DNA of 64,000 nt, from positions 36,623-100,622 of the forward strand of contig FMBT01000214.1 in assembly GCA_900095095.1 (NCBI GenBank). Reading direction: 5' to 3'. Shown here in pieces: positions 1 to 10,431 of this stretch; position 1 is the first letter of the stretch, and every line of letters starts with the position of its first letter. A model generated the notes under the pieces. It saw only the letters and a list, made by a program, of their open reading frames with translations. It was not told the DNA's origin and did not search any database. Source of the DNA: Fragilariopsis cylindrus CCMP1102 (taxonomy: Eukaryota > Bacillariophyta > Bacillariophyceae > Bacillariales > Bacillariaceae). Both the position numbers and the translations under genes were made by a program.

Positions 1-305
1 TCCACAAATCCTGACCCGAATTGATCTTTTGCACCCATAATATCAATAAACCATGCATCGTATTCAATTCCTAATTCTTCTAACAAAATCGTTACTTTAT
101 TTCCATTGGGAGTACCAAGTGAATACAATTGTAGATCATGTTTTCCTTTCTGAAGTTTGGATTCAAATCTTTTACCGGCAGTTGGAAGATTCATTGAATT
201 GATTGTACCTCCCATTGATTGTGTCGGTGGCGACCATTGTTTTGGAACGACATAACTTTCTGGCAACGTCACAATTTCTTTTTCTTCTTTATTAGTAGAC
301 GACAT
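1..305 (-). CDS. YghU-like glutathione S-transferase, 5' part only
   Basis: The gene runs off the left edge; about 101 N-terminal residues are visible from the ATG at 303-305. Around residues 50-70 it has the stretch LYSLGTPNG followed by KVTILLEELG, and then YDAWFIDI and DQFGSGFV. These match the thioredoxin-fold half of the YghU subfamily of bacterial-type glutathione S-transferases (glutathione-disulfide reductase activity in the family). The N-terminal residues before the fold include a conserved-looking P-x-Q-W/GG segment also seen in YghU. No signal or transit peptide is evident, so a cytosolic location is inferred. The C-terminal helical domain and the rest of the active site lie outside the window. 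Assignment to the subfamily is from memory of the family, not a search. Confidence 0.8.
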   Translation of the reverse strand, partial: MSSTNKEEKEIVTLPESYVVPKQWSPPTQSMGGTINSMNLPTAGKRFESKLQKGKHDLQLYSLGTPNGNKVTILLEELGIEYDAWFIDIMGAKDQFGSGFV

Positions 306-870
306 AGTACTGGCATATATGTGCTATTGCTGTTGTATTTTTTTTCTTTTTCTTTTCTTTCTTTTCTACCTAATCAAAACAGAATTTATGAGTTGATAGG
401 TGAACTACTGTACTGCTCTCTTCGTTCGCGCTGAAGCCATTCGTCGTTAATTTTATCCTCGCCGAGATGGAATGAATGTTTCATCTCATCGGAGTGTTTT
501 TATTCGCCTCGCCGAGGCGAATGAATGTTTGTTTGCTTCAATCACACTTTTTCGAGTCGAGTAATCGGTGAAATAAGTAAGAATACAAGAAGTGATCTAT
601 CGATATCGGCGAGATGCAACTCGAACACGATTGATTTATGATTTTGTGATTAACAAAGTTTCGTACTTCCTAGTCACGCGTACTAAGTATGTGACTTTCA
701 GATCAAAAATTGAGCGAAAACTATATTTTCTCTAACCCCCCTCCACGACTCAAAACTCAAAACCACATAACTATCAACACATGATCATCAACACAAAAAA
801 GATTTGATAAAATGACAAAATAACATGCCTACATTTTAACTTTTAACATTGGCTGTGAGGTACGTACCTG
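306..870. other. Intergenic region upstream of the GST gene
   Basis: No credible gene. It lies between the start of the minus-strand GST and a PS-rich reading frame. It holds a CT-rich tract near 340-370 and a cluster of CTCGCCGAG-type sequence at 460-530, including the inverted repeat at 502-522 listed separately. Possible promoter of the GST. Confidence 0.5.
502..522. repeat. 10-bp inverted repeat (palindrome)
   Basis: Arms 502-511 and 513-522 are perfectly complementary around a single central C (core TTCGCCTCG / CGAGGCGAA). It lies about 200 nt upstream of the GST start codon, so a protein-binding site in that promoter is possible. Function is inference only. Confidence 0.6.
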
Positions 871-1053
871 CTAAGGCAAAACTTGAACAGTCGAATCAAA
901 GCTTGGATCAAGACTTGGAACGAAACTCAGAAGTGAGCTTGGTGAAAGACTGGTCTCGAAGCTTGGTCTAGAACTAGGAGCAGTACTTGGGACAAAACTT
1001 GGACCACTTGGATCAGCACTCGGTGCTGCGCTCAGATCAGCACTAAGGGGCAT
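871..1053 (-). other. Short PS-repeat reading frame (gene fragment or chance)
   Basis: A 61-codon ATG-initiated frame rich in Ser/Pro with a loose PS-x-x-PS period (LSAAPSADPSGPS, VPSTAPSSRPS). Repeats of this style are common in diatom secreted or wall-associated proteins. It ends at TAG 871-873. Just beyond the stop is a donor-like CAG/GTACGT (about 864-869), so it could be the degraded start of a spliced gene. It starts only about 28 nt from the start of the opposite-strand SLC25-like gene. No domain is present. A remnant or a chance frame in a GA/CT-biased tract are both possible. Confidence 0.25.
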
Positions 1054-1080
1054 CCGACTACTTTATCGAGAAAATAAGAC

Positions 1081-2223
1081 ATGGATCGTAGTAGTAGTAG
1101 TAGTGAAAAGGATCATTACCAGACAACAGACACAGGCGACGAGCACTCACCGGAATCTGCGGGACTTGCACGAGGACTTGTTCGATCAGCGGCTCGTCAA
1201 GGTGCGGGTAGAGTCGCAGTGGGAAGACTTCCACTGCCTAAAGCAGCAGCAGACGTTACACAAACATCGATTGGCGTTGCCGCTAAGACAACAAAGCATA
1301 CAGTAGCTACTGCAAGTAGATTCGCAAAGATAAAGAAAGTGGCAAAAGTATCTGACCGTGCCTCTACTGGATTCGATTTAGTGGACGCTGCTAGCACATC
1401 TGAGGATTCTCCATCATCAAAAAAGAGCATCCGAACATGGACGAGAGTATCAATTTTTTTTGGTAGTCTTACAAAGAATACAATCCTCGGTACTGCTGTA
1501 TTTGTTACATACGAAGATCTAATAGATCGATTTGAAGACGGCAATGATAATAATTCTATTGAAGAACAAGTGAATACAAGCTCGATTGATCCATATGAAA
1601 ATTCTTTGACAACAACAACGACTCTTCCACAACACTATGCTGCTGGATTTTGTGCTGGTTGTGTCCACGCATGTCTTGGACGTGCAATTGATGTCGTGTA
1701 TAGAATACAGATACAAATTTATCAACAATATTGGCACCAGGAGAAGTCAGCATCTTCTCTCGTATCATCAATAATGTATTCGTCGAATAATCCACCATTT
1801 TCTCGTTACTTACTCCATCATGTAGCATCACATACAGTCCTATTCGGATCATACGAAACATCAAAAAGAATAACGATGCTTGCATTCCCACCCCAGATAA
1901 ATAATGGCAGAATAAGCATCAACAATAACAACACAGCAATAGATGATGAAGATATCGTTACTGGTGGTAACGAGAACGATGATGACTATAGTTCTTATCT
2001 CGATGATCGATTTTTTATCGTTGCATTCGCGGGGGGGATCGCTGGTATCAGTCAACAAATAATAAGTGATTATACTGAACAATTAATGACACAATGCAGC
2101 CTAACAAGAAAGAATTGGCCATCAATAAACAAACCCAGTATAAAATCACTTCTATTGGCATCCATTCCTACCGCTATTGGGTTTGTTGCATTTGAGTATG
2201 GGAAAGAAGTGATATCACCTTGA
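1081..2223 (+). CDS. Degenerate mitochondrial-carrier-like (SLC25) protein
   Basis: A 380-residue single-exon protein. Two pairs of segments look like mitochondrial carrier repeats. The first has AAGFCAG.VHACLGRAIDVVYRIQIQ (about residues 187-212), then LFGSYETSK. The second has FAGGIAGISQQIISDYTEQL (about 315-335), then a carrier-like IGFVAFEYGKE at the C terminus. The glycine-rich helix starts, the helix-plus-YE..K pattern and the spacing fit SLC25. The signature P-x-[DE]-x-x-[KR] prolines are missing (RAIDVVYR and DYTEQL replace them) and only two recognisable repeats remain. It is therefore either a very divergent carrier that may not transport or a related outer-membrane type. The first 110 residues are Ser/Ala/Arg-rich without clear structure. 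The start ATG is 27 nt downstream of the opposite PS frame. No intron is needed. Confidence 0.55.
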   Translation: MDRSSSSSEKDHYQTTDTGDEHSPESAGLARGLVRSAARQGAGRVAVGRLPLPKAAADVTQTSIGVAAKTTKHTVATASRFAKIKKVAKVSDRASTGFDLVDAASTSEDSPSSKKSIRTWTRVSIFFGSLTKNTILGTAVFVTYEDLIDRFEDGNDNNSIEEQVNTSSIDPYENSLTTTTTLPQHYAAGFCAGCVHACLGRAIDVVYRIQIQIYQQYWHQEKSASSLVSSIMYSSNNPPFSRYLLHHVASHTVLFGSYETSKRITMLAFPPQINNGRISINNNNTAIDDEDIVTGGNENDDDYSSYLDDRFFIVAFAGGIAGISQQIISDYTEQLMTQCSLTRKNWPSINKPSIKSLLLASIPTAIGFVAFEYGKEVISP

Positions 2224-2308
2224 TTTTTACTAGGACTATGTACTCTTTCCAGTGAGGGGGTAGGCTAAAAAATAAACAGACAGTTTCCTATTTATTTATT
2301 GATCTATT

Positions 2309-3004
2309 TTACTTTAATATTCCACGTGATTTTAAGAATGCTTGATTGTTTGGTGGTCGACCTAGGAATTTTGTTAAATGGTCAGTAATACTACCTGTTC
2401 CACCAGGTGCTAAAACACATTTACGATATTCCATACCAATTTTTGGATTCATGATATTGTTGTCGTTTTCAAATTTAGTTGCAAACATATCGGCACTTGT
2501 AACTTCTGCCCATAAATATCCATAGTAGGATGCAGAATATTGATTCATTAAATGACCAAATGTACGTAGCATGTTGTTCCCGGGTGGATTTTCAATCATT
2601 GTTATAGACGGACGTAATTCGTCGACTAAGGCTTGTATTTCTTCCACGTTTTTGGGTGGATTAGGACCATGAATACATAAATCTAATCGTGATAAATATA
2701 TTTGACGTAGACTAGAAAATGATACATGTACATACTTAGCGTTGATCATACTTTCAAGTGTTGCATTTGGTAGTGATTTTCCCGTTTGATAATGCTTAGA
2801 TAATCGTTCTAATATAGTTGGTTGCCAGACCCAATTTTCTAACATCTGACTGGGTGCCTCAACAAAATCACGTGGACATTTTGCTAATCGTGTTGAATTA
2901 CCGATACCCTTCGAACATAGTCCGTGCATCTTAGAAGAAGACAAAACGGTAAAATAAAACAAGGCAGAGCATCAATTAGTGTACTTAATCATCATCATTA
3001 TATG

Positions 3005-3035
<31 letters not shown>

Positions 3036-4971
3036 CGACATGCGAGAATAAAGTACTTACGATGTGACCGAATTCATGAAAGAAGGTGACTACATTACCA
3101 TGACGCAACAAACTTGGTTTATCATCTGTCGATGCGGGTAAATTACAAAGCATACAATCAACCGCACCTTGATTGACATTGTGCTTCACTAAATGAAAAA
3201 TAGCTGCATGTCCGTATTTGCCTATTTAATTTGTTATAAGAAGGAGAGTGGGACAGAAGCATAACCAAAAATATTGATGTCCAAAAAAGGTGAGTTAATA
3301 AATAACTATATGGAATGACGAAACACGATTCAGTTCGATTCGATTCAATGCGATACAATCCAAACGCCTCCTTTTGTTAATGCAGTACGTACCTGATCGG
3401 GGATGCAAATCTAGATAAAAATGTCCGATATGCTCCTTCGTGGACGTATCATTTACTTTAAAACAACGTACATCGGTATGCCAACTCCAATATGTTCCTT
3501 TTGATAATTCTTTAAAAGTTAATCCTAATAACTCTTGATATATTGATAATGTTGTTTCAACAACATGATCTAATGGAAAATATTCTTTAATTGATTCAGA
3601 ATCTACACCATATTTCGTTTTCAATAATAGATTAGTATAGAATGATGTATCCCATGCATTGAGTTTCACTGTATCGTCGTTGTTGTCAACATTATTCGTA
3701 CCAAGTTCTTTACAATGTGCTTTCTTTAATTCCAACAAAGCATTGTAATCATCTATACCTGCCAACTTGAGTTTATCTTCAATATCAATTAGAAATTTAT
3801 CAACCTCCTCATAACTTCCACTCATACGTTTTGTACAGATATATTCTGCCCAACTTGGATACCCTAATAACGTCGCAATCTTTTTACGTAATGTAATACC
3901 ACGTACCACCAATTCTAAATTATTCTTATATGCTATCGATGGACCTTCTCGTGCTTCAATGACTTTACGACGTGTTTCACTAACTTCACATGTTTGTCCG
4001 ATCGGGATAATATCAGGATACTTAAGAGTAATAGTACAATATTTTCCATTTTCCACATCTTCTTCATTTTCATCTTTTGATGATGATACTAGAAAACGTT
4101 CTTGAATATAATCATCAGTACAACCTTTTAGTTCCTCGGGTGAAAAAAATAATTTCGTTTCATCTGTACTTAAATTTTGTGAATATTCACTACATACTTT
4201 TGAATCCTGTTCCAGAAGTAATTGAAGTTGCTTCTGATTTTCAGATGATAAAGCTAATCCAGCACGTTGAAAATCTTCTAATACAGCCTTCACAAAATGT
4301 TTTTGATATTCATTGAGTTCTTCTTCTTGTTCATTGTCATCGTCGTCTACTGGTTGTACCTTCATTGACAATGCTTTGACACGTTCATAGACATCCACAC
4401 GCATTCTACCTTGTACACGTGATGACGCAAAATCTTTTCCAGCCTGACTCGCTGCTTCACGTATTGTTGGATCAGTGGAACAATGTTGTAAGAATTTACA
4501 GGCAGCAACTTGTGGATTTGTTTTATAATTTGGTGGTGTCATTAATTTTAATATTGTATTCTCAAAAGTAACTGACTCTAATGGTACAGCAGCAATCGAA
4601 TCTAAATTGTTTTTTGTATCTTTTACTATTTGTTGTGCCCCCGCTTTGATTTCATCTGGTGTCAAATACCAAACAATAGGTGGAACATCATCATCATCAT
4701 TGTCAGACATGTTGTCATCATCACCCTTCTTCTTATTCTTCGATGCTGATATTGCTGTTGCTGCTTTTGTAGCAAGTGCACGTTCCACATCACTTGGTGG
4801 ACATACTAAACAATAAAATGATTGACGAATGGCGGAAGACGACGACGACGACGTAGCATCGTCAGTCGTCGTCGTCAACAACTGCTGCTGCTTCGTTGTT
4901 GTTGTTGTCTCGCCAGAAATAACAGAAGCAGAATAAGCCTGAAAGCAACAAGGACAAAGAGGCTTTGGCAT
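2309..4971 (-). CDS. Thimet-type oligopeptidase (peptidase M3A), three exons
   Basis: Exons 3393-4971, 3061-3221 and 2309-2929 give 786 residues. Introns 3222-3392 (donor GTACGT) and 2930-3060 (donor GTAAGT) restore the M3 core exactly across both junctions. The zinc site HEFGH is at the end of exon 2, preceded by [15 protein letters not shown]. Exon 3 continues with [16 protein letters not shown], the usual third-ligand helix, and ends with the family's typical G-R-P-x-x-x-AFL tail. Enzymes of this family cut short peptides in the cytosol or organelles. Family members are about 680-700 residues; the extra length is an N-terminal part with two CxxC pairs (CPCC near residue 6 and CLVC about 45 residues later) and Asp-rich loops, possibly a small metal-binding module. 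A TTG-initiated frame extends to 5037 but has no ATG, so I chose 4971. Confidence 0.9.
3011..3035. repeat. AT dinucleotide microsatellite in an intron
   Basis: About 12 AT units inside intron 2 of the oligopeptidase gene. Likely length-polymorphic. Confidence 0.85.
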
Positions 4972-5611
4972 GATCGATGATACGCAGCTTATACTGGTAG
5001 TCCTACAATAATAGAATGGTATCGTTGTGGCAGGCAAATAGGTTGGGCGAAAATATGTGTTGTTGTGCTGCCATCATATGTGTATTTGTTGACCGCGTGT
5101 TGTGTGTTGAAATGCATGCTGATGTTAAATACAGTAATGTGTACTTCTGTTTATTGTCAAAACACCAAACAAGACTCGAATGAATAGTGAGTGCCCTGGC
5201 TGTAATAAAGTAGCTTTTCGCTCTTGCCATATACGGTACACATTGTAGACCGAAGACTAAAGAAAAAGAAGAATCAATCGTTTTACAAGAACACTAACGT
5301 AAATAAGAAATAATAATAATAGTTCGTCGTCGACTTGCTGTAACACATCGTAAGAATATCACAATCATGGCATCCGAAGGACGTCAACTGGCTAACAGCA
5401 TCGCGATTAAAAGAATCATAACAAGTAGGAGGCTGGAGAAGATATAGGTAGACTGTAGGTAGACCACAATAAGAGAATCTTAACAAAAGAAGAAAACAAA
5501 GGTGCCGCGTTTTTTTGCTAGTACAATAATTAATTTGCGTTTTATCAGCATAAACAATTTTTTTCTTTCCCTCCCCTCGAGGAAAAGTGTGTTCCGATTG
5601 ATCACTACAGT
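4972..5611. other. Divergent intergenic region
   Basis: Lies between the starts of the oligopeptidase (-) and the small membrane protein (+). Open frames here use TTG/GTG or lack coding features. It probably holds both promoters; no specific element recognised. Confidence 0.5.
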
Positions 5612-5797
5612 ATGCCACGTCCCTTAAATCGACGTAGTGGCGGTAGTAATGCTGCTGTCCGCAATTATCGTGGTGCTAATAACATGGACGATGGTCCCGC
5701 TAAATATATGGTATTTGTTGGATTGGCATTTGCTGTATTTATATTCTTTTGGATTTATAATATCCAAACAAGCAGTACGAAAAATACGATGTCTTAA
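5612..5797 (+). CDS. Small single-pass membrane protein, 61 residues
   Basis: ATG at 5612, TAA at 5795-5797. The first 30 residues are basic and Gly/Asn/Arg-rich, followed by one strong hydrophobic segment (about residues 33-50, VFVGLAFAVFIFFWIY) and a short polar Ser/Thr tail. The layout resembles small ER or mitochondrial subunits such as Sec61-beta or similar tail-anchored proteins, but the diagnostic Sec61-beta residues are not convincing, so I leave it unnamed. The clear ATG, the coding-like composition of the N-terminal part and the flanking gene spacing support a real gene. Confidence 0.6.
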   Translation: MPRPLNRRSGGSNAAVRNYRGANNMDDGPAKYMVFVGLAFAVFIFFWIYNIQTSSTKNTMS

Positions 5798-6207
5798 AGA
5801 AGAAAAGAAAAGAAAAGGAACGATTCTTACAACAAACTAACTGTACACAATTCAATAATGTATGTATCTACTATTGTTATTGTCGTTCAAAATAAATAAA
5901 TATATGGATATACAAACATGCATATACAATACTATCAAGAAAGGGTTAAAAATACGACGTCTTCGTAATCTTCGGAACCTTCTACTATCATAGAATTGTA
6001 GTAGAATGGATTGTTATGGAAATGATTTGGTTAAAGAAAAAAAGTGATAATGAAACATGCTATAGGCTAGTATATTATGCTGGTGTACCCTTTTCGGTGA
6101 TGTTATCAAATAATGGTCATAATTATCATAATCAACATAATGATTTGTTCTTCATATTCCTTCTTCATCTTCAATATTTTAATTTTCATTTCAATTCAAT
6201 TTATTTT
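5798..6207. other. Convergent intergenic region
   Basis: AT-rich 3' flanks of the small membrane protein gene (+) and the stomatin-like gene (-). Nothing else recognised; the plus-strand frame at 6016-6219 has no domain. Confidence 0.5.
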
Positions 6208-7500
6208 CTAATCCATTAAATATTTAAGACCACCATATGTAAGTGGTAAACTATCCTTGGACGGTAACATAATAACTTTAGCATTGTTCGAATCTGCAAA
6301 TGTTGCTTGTGTTTCAAGGAATCGTAATACAGATAAAAATTGTATTGCGCCCTCTACAGCATTTACTCTTGCTTTATTATCATTATTATCTTGCTTTTGA
6401 TTCTTCATGATAGCATCTGTGATTGCTTCAATTGCTATTTGTAATCCTTCTGCCTCAATCCGTTGTCGATTCGATTCCGCTTCTGCTTTTAATATAGTGG
6501 CACGACTTTGTGCTTCTGCGTCACAAATAGCAGCTTGTGCCCGACCTTCTGCTTCATTTATAAGGGTGGTACGTTCACCTTCTGATTTTAATATCGCAGA
6601 TCGTTTTTTACGTTCTGCTGCCATTTGTAATTCCATTGCCTCTTGATTGTTGGACTGGGTTGTAAATTTTGTAATTCGACTCTAGTTATTTCGATACCCC
6701 AACCTTGACATACTTCATTCAAATCTTTCAGTAGTGCAAAATTAATACGTTCACGGGATGAAAATGATTCATCTAATGTTAATTTACCAACTTGTTCACG
6801 GAGTTGAGTTAAGCATAAATTCATTAGAGCACTATATACGTCTTCAACGTTATACTTAGCACTAATAACATCTTGAATACGCATATAAACAACAGCATCA
6901 GCTTTAATAGGTGCATTATCTTTTGTATAACATTGTTGAGGTGGTACATCCAATACCTGTTCTCTTGTTGTTGCATGGAAACTAACACGTTCAACTATTG
7001 GTAACAATACATGCCATCCTGCATCAAGTCGACGATGATATTTACCAAATCGTTCAACTAAGCATTCATCACCTGTGTTATCACTCGAATGCAGGCAGCG
7101 CACGTTGCAACACCTAAACACATCCAGTAACACCAATACCTGTTTTTACAAATGGTTTTATCACTGACCATTCCTGACTAGTAATTGCATCTACTTGTAA
7201 TACATATGATGGCTGCTGATTTTGTTGTTGTAATATCGATGATAGTAATGTCAAAATAAGTACAATCAACACCGGCGTCTTCTTCCACGTGAGATGCATC
7301 TTTTTTCTTATTCTTGGAATCAATATTAATGAGAAGCAATCTTTATGACGTCTTTGTTGGTTTGGGTCAGAGACCTTGGATAAGAGCTTTGTACCAGGAT
7401 AGTCTCGAAGTTCGTTGACGTGGCGATCCTCTACTGCTGTTGTTATGAAATTATTGGTTGGTTGTGTTGTTTTTATTTCCTCTTTCTTTCTGACAATCAT
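6208..7500 (-). CDS. Stomatin/prohibitin-like (SPFH) membrane protein, three 1-nt breaks
   Basis: An N-terminal hydrophobic segment is followed by a second one (GIGVTGCV... then GVATCAACIRV). Then comes an SPFH domain (DECLVERFGKYHRRLDAG, VPPQQCYTKDNAPI, LTQLREQVGKLTLDE) and a charged helical region (MAAERKKRSAILKSEGER, AEGRAQAAI) typical of stomatin/paraslipin proteins, which form membrane-bound oligomers. Three single-base losses interrupt the frame: near 7108-7112 (TTT where TTTT is expected), near 7076-7080 (GG for GGG) and near 6644-6647 (C for CC). The span plus three bases is divisible by three, and the repaired segments read as standard SPFH, for example SPTI then QEAME. Start could be 7500 or, more likely, the ATG at 7299, which directly precedes a signal-like segment (TPVLIVLILTLLSS). 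Location (mitochondrion, plastid or secretory membrane) is undecided. Confidence 0.85.
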
Positions 7501-8745
7501 CTTTTCTATCTTTGCACTCGTGACTGATTAATTCGTAGAATTTGAAATCAAAAAAAAATGAAAGGCAAATTCAAAATAGATTTTTTATCTCACTTTCTCG
7601 AAAAATAAGAATTCGTACAGAAGTAAAAGTTAGGAAAAAAGATCCTTCGAAAGAAATCAACATAATATTACATATTGCTTATCACAAGCATTGTCTATGC
7701 TCGCTTTGGACTTGTCTGTACGAGTTAGTTACTTTTGTATTATTCATTAGATTTTGTTCACATCTCATTTCAATCATGCAAATAATGCAAATCGACTTTA
7801 AGATATCTATGAAGAAGATGTTTTTTATACTTAGCACGTCCTTGGCTATGTAATTAGACAAACATGAAATGATAGGTCATTACAAGTACTGGCTTTCTTC
7901 TCCTTTGGATCGTCACTTTCTGGACTTCGAATCCATTTGCTAGTGCCACTGCTGCTAACCATTGATCTGATAGCGAGCCTTGATAAAATCACTATGCACG
8001 GTTCGGTTCGATAATGTTATTTACACTGGTATTTGTGATATTGATTTGGTCTCATATGTTAGGCCATCTCATCTCTACGTCAGTAACCTTACAAAACTTG
8101 AGTTCGACATCTTCGCAAGATGGTCACAAATATTGTCGAATGTTTCGAATTGGTTGGGGGAGAAAAAATCTACTCAACAAAAGGTAAAAACTTGTAAAGA
8201 TGCAGACTGTACTCTTGCCTGGAAGGAACATGGTCGTCAGGATTTTATATTGGGGGTCTTACAAAGCAGTCGTTATTGATAACGAGTGTAGGGAGGGTAA
8301 CCTGTCCTGCATCCCACAGATTGTCTTTACTATTGTTGTTGCGTTGCTGCCTCTTCCTTCGCTGATGTGGTGACTATCATGTAGAGGTACTAGACGATGC
8401 TGTTGAGGATCATAATACTACAAGCATGGAATGACAAGATCAAAACGATTCCCCTTCTTTCCTTACAGTGACAAAAAATTGTCCATCTATGGAGAATATG
8501 ATCCGTAATGTTTTAGGGCCAAAAGACCCGGCGTCTATATGTGTGGACCCATTCCCCTGATGGAAAGCGTGGAAGGTTCCATTCAAAATCAGCGTACAGA
8601 TTGCGCTTTCTATCGGGAAGATTCCGAATTGTAGATATAAAGAATGAGTAGAATACATATTAAGAGAGACAAATAACATTCGAAACACCGTTTCTCTAGT
8701 CTATCTTTTATTGTTTATTCTAGCTCAGAGTTGGATTGGATTCGT
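7501..8745. other. Intergenic region without a supported gene
   Basis: Two frames were considered: 7980-8279 (+), which starts with TTG and has no ATG, and 8440-8688 (-), 82 codons with an internal ATG but no domain. The sequence around 8280-8640 is less AT-rich than the flanks and could be a decayed gene, but nothing is recognisable. Confidence 0.4.
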
Positions 8746-9855
8746 TCAGCATTTATTTAATCTTTTATGATCGGCCAAGCCAGGAATATAGCAATACTCC
8801 TGATACAGATCTCGTTTCTTATCATATGATAGCGATGCATTAGCAGGAGAAACACCAGGCATACAGATAATTTCTATTCTTCCATCCTTAAACTCATTTG
8901 TCTTTTTTGACCACTTCTTGAAGAATGCCTTCTGAGATAAATCATTTTTTCCTGGCATTAAATCACCAGATAACCACCAATCTTTGAAATATTTATTAAA
9001 GAACGAACATTGTTTGGAACCATTTGCCATAACTATTCTTTTAATTGTTGGATGTTCCTGACAGAATTCACGTATACGATTTGGTTGTTCCATTTTAATA
9101 TCACTATCCAATGATCCTTTTCGTTCACAGGATCCTAACAAATCCCACATTGCAAAACCATTCGATACCATAACTTGTACTTGTTCGTCATAGGGGATAA
9201 CTTTATCCTGTCCATGTACCACATGAGTGGTAAGCTTATAAGGATCGCCCGAAGATGGTGATATACCAGATGCACGACGAAAACCTAAGCAATCTCCTGC
9301 CATCCACCAAAATGCATTTGTGGGAAAACCAAAATATTGAACTTTTTCAAGAGAAACAAGAGATGGGTGTGTTCCAAGAAATAAAGTATGTATTTTGATG
9401 TTACTTTCAGGATGGAATGCACCATGCCACATTGGTTCAAAGGATTGAGTCCGTTGTATATTAGATGTTGTACTACTGTTTTGTTTCTTTGTATCAATAT
9501 TATTTACTGCCTCGTTTTTCACATTGACTCTCATGTCGTCAGCAGCTATTGTTGAGAGCATATCATCAAAAGGAATTTCTTCTTTCTTCACTCGGACGAC
9601 CACAACAGCGGCAACGTCATCATCGTCGTCTTTGTTTGCAGAAAAATAACGTGACTTTATCTTATCAGGTGTAATTCTTGCAGAATTAGTACCAATGGAA
9701 AATGCAGCAACTTGACCACCCCTGCTGTAAATCGGACTCTTCGTTTTCAAGACAGCCGCTGCTGCAGTAAGACATCTAAGTTTCCGGGAGAACTTGGAGG
9801 TCGTCGATTTCGCTACTGTGCCAGATATTTGCATATTACTTCTAGTTCGTACCAT
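8746..9855 (-). CDS. Hypoxanthine/uracil-DNA glycosylase-fold protein (HDG-like, UDG superfamily)
   Basis: A 369-residue single-exon protein. After about 145 residues of basic, Ser/Thr-rich sequence that could carry an organelle presequence comes the glycosylase domain. It begins with TLFLGTHPSLVSLEK (motif 1 region) and then QYFGFPTNAFWW (second conserved block). This is followed by VSNGFAMWDLLGSCERKGSLDSDI and, near the C terminus, MPGVSPANAS (motif 2-like loop). This order matches the mostly bacterial DNA-deoxyinosine (hypoxanthine) glycosylase family, which removes deaminated purines in base excision repair. The G-S-L-D-S-D-I and S-P-A-N-A signatures are the most telling. In this family the catalytic residue is thought to be an Asn outside motif 1; the Asn of NAFW is a candidate from memory only. 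No break or intron is needed. Confidence 0.8.
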   Translation of the reverse strand: MVRTRSNMQISGTVAKSTTSKFSRKLRCLTAAAAVLKTKSPIYSRGGQVAAFSIGTNSARITPDKIKSRYFSANKDDDDDVAAVVVVRVKKEEIPFDDMLSTIAADDMRVNVKNEAVNNIDTKKQNSSTTSNIQRTQSFEPMWHGAFHPESNIKIHTLFLGTHPSLVSLEKVQYFGFPTNAFWWMAGDCLGFRRASGISPSSGDPYKLTTHVVHGQDKVIPYDEQVQVMVSNGFAMWDLLGSCERKGSLDSDIKMEQPNRIREFCQEHPTIKRIVMANGSKQCSFFNKYFKDWWLSGDLMPGKNDLSQKAFFKKWSKKTNEFKDGRIEIICMPGVSPANASLSYDKKRDLYQEYCYIPGLADHKRLNKC

Positions 9856-10431
9856 GATTGATGCTTGTTTGTTGTATTGTCTATGGAAGGGATATCCAAC
9901 ATTTGGAAATTGTGAAATGTCGTGAGATAACGTTTGTTAGTATGAGATGTTTTGTTGTGATTTCCATTTTTTTATCGCGCTTATTCTACGTTAAGAGTTG
10001 TCCCGATAGTGACTAATTCAGTCACGAATAAAAACCTTCGTGAAAATCATTGTTCGATTTAAAATAGCGATTTGAGGAAGACTCCCGCCGAAACATGTGT
10101 GTTCTCTTGCTAACGACTCCGGCCGCTGCCGGCCCATCTCCCATTAATCTTCTATATGAATACTACTACAGAAAAATCAATACTAAATCAATAACTACTA
10201 CGTCGACCCCTTATTTTTACTATCATCGTCGTAGTCCTTCCTTAACAAGATACAAGTGATTTTGATTTCATTATATTCATTGAGATATTCTTTCAGGATA
10301 CAAAGTAATTTTGATTCCATTATTTATCAAGATCGTCCATTTGTTGTTGTTGTTGTTGTTGCTGTTGCTGTTGTATTATATCTGGGGTTTAGATTTTAAT
10401 CTGTTTTCTGCTCGTTATTAAAATCCTTGTT
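9856..10431. other. Divergent intergenic region
   Basis: Between the starts of the glycosylase (-) and the SNF2 gene (+). It has a TTG/CTG trinucleotide tract at about 10337-10374 shortly before the SNF2 start. Presumed promoters; no element identified. Confidence 0.5.

Noticed and set aside
5003-5037. Longer N terminus for the oligopeptidase
   Set aside because: The extension begins with TTG, has no ATG before a stop and adds no conserved sequence.
6208-7500. Treating the SPFH gene (and the other broken genes) as pseudogenes
   Set aside because: Each break is a single base, the frames on both sides are otherwise intact and conserved, and the same pattern affects many unrelated essential genes such as threonine synthase.
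7980-8279. 99-codon plus-strand frame
   Set aside because: Begins with TTG and has no ATG; no domain or splice evidence.
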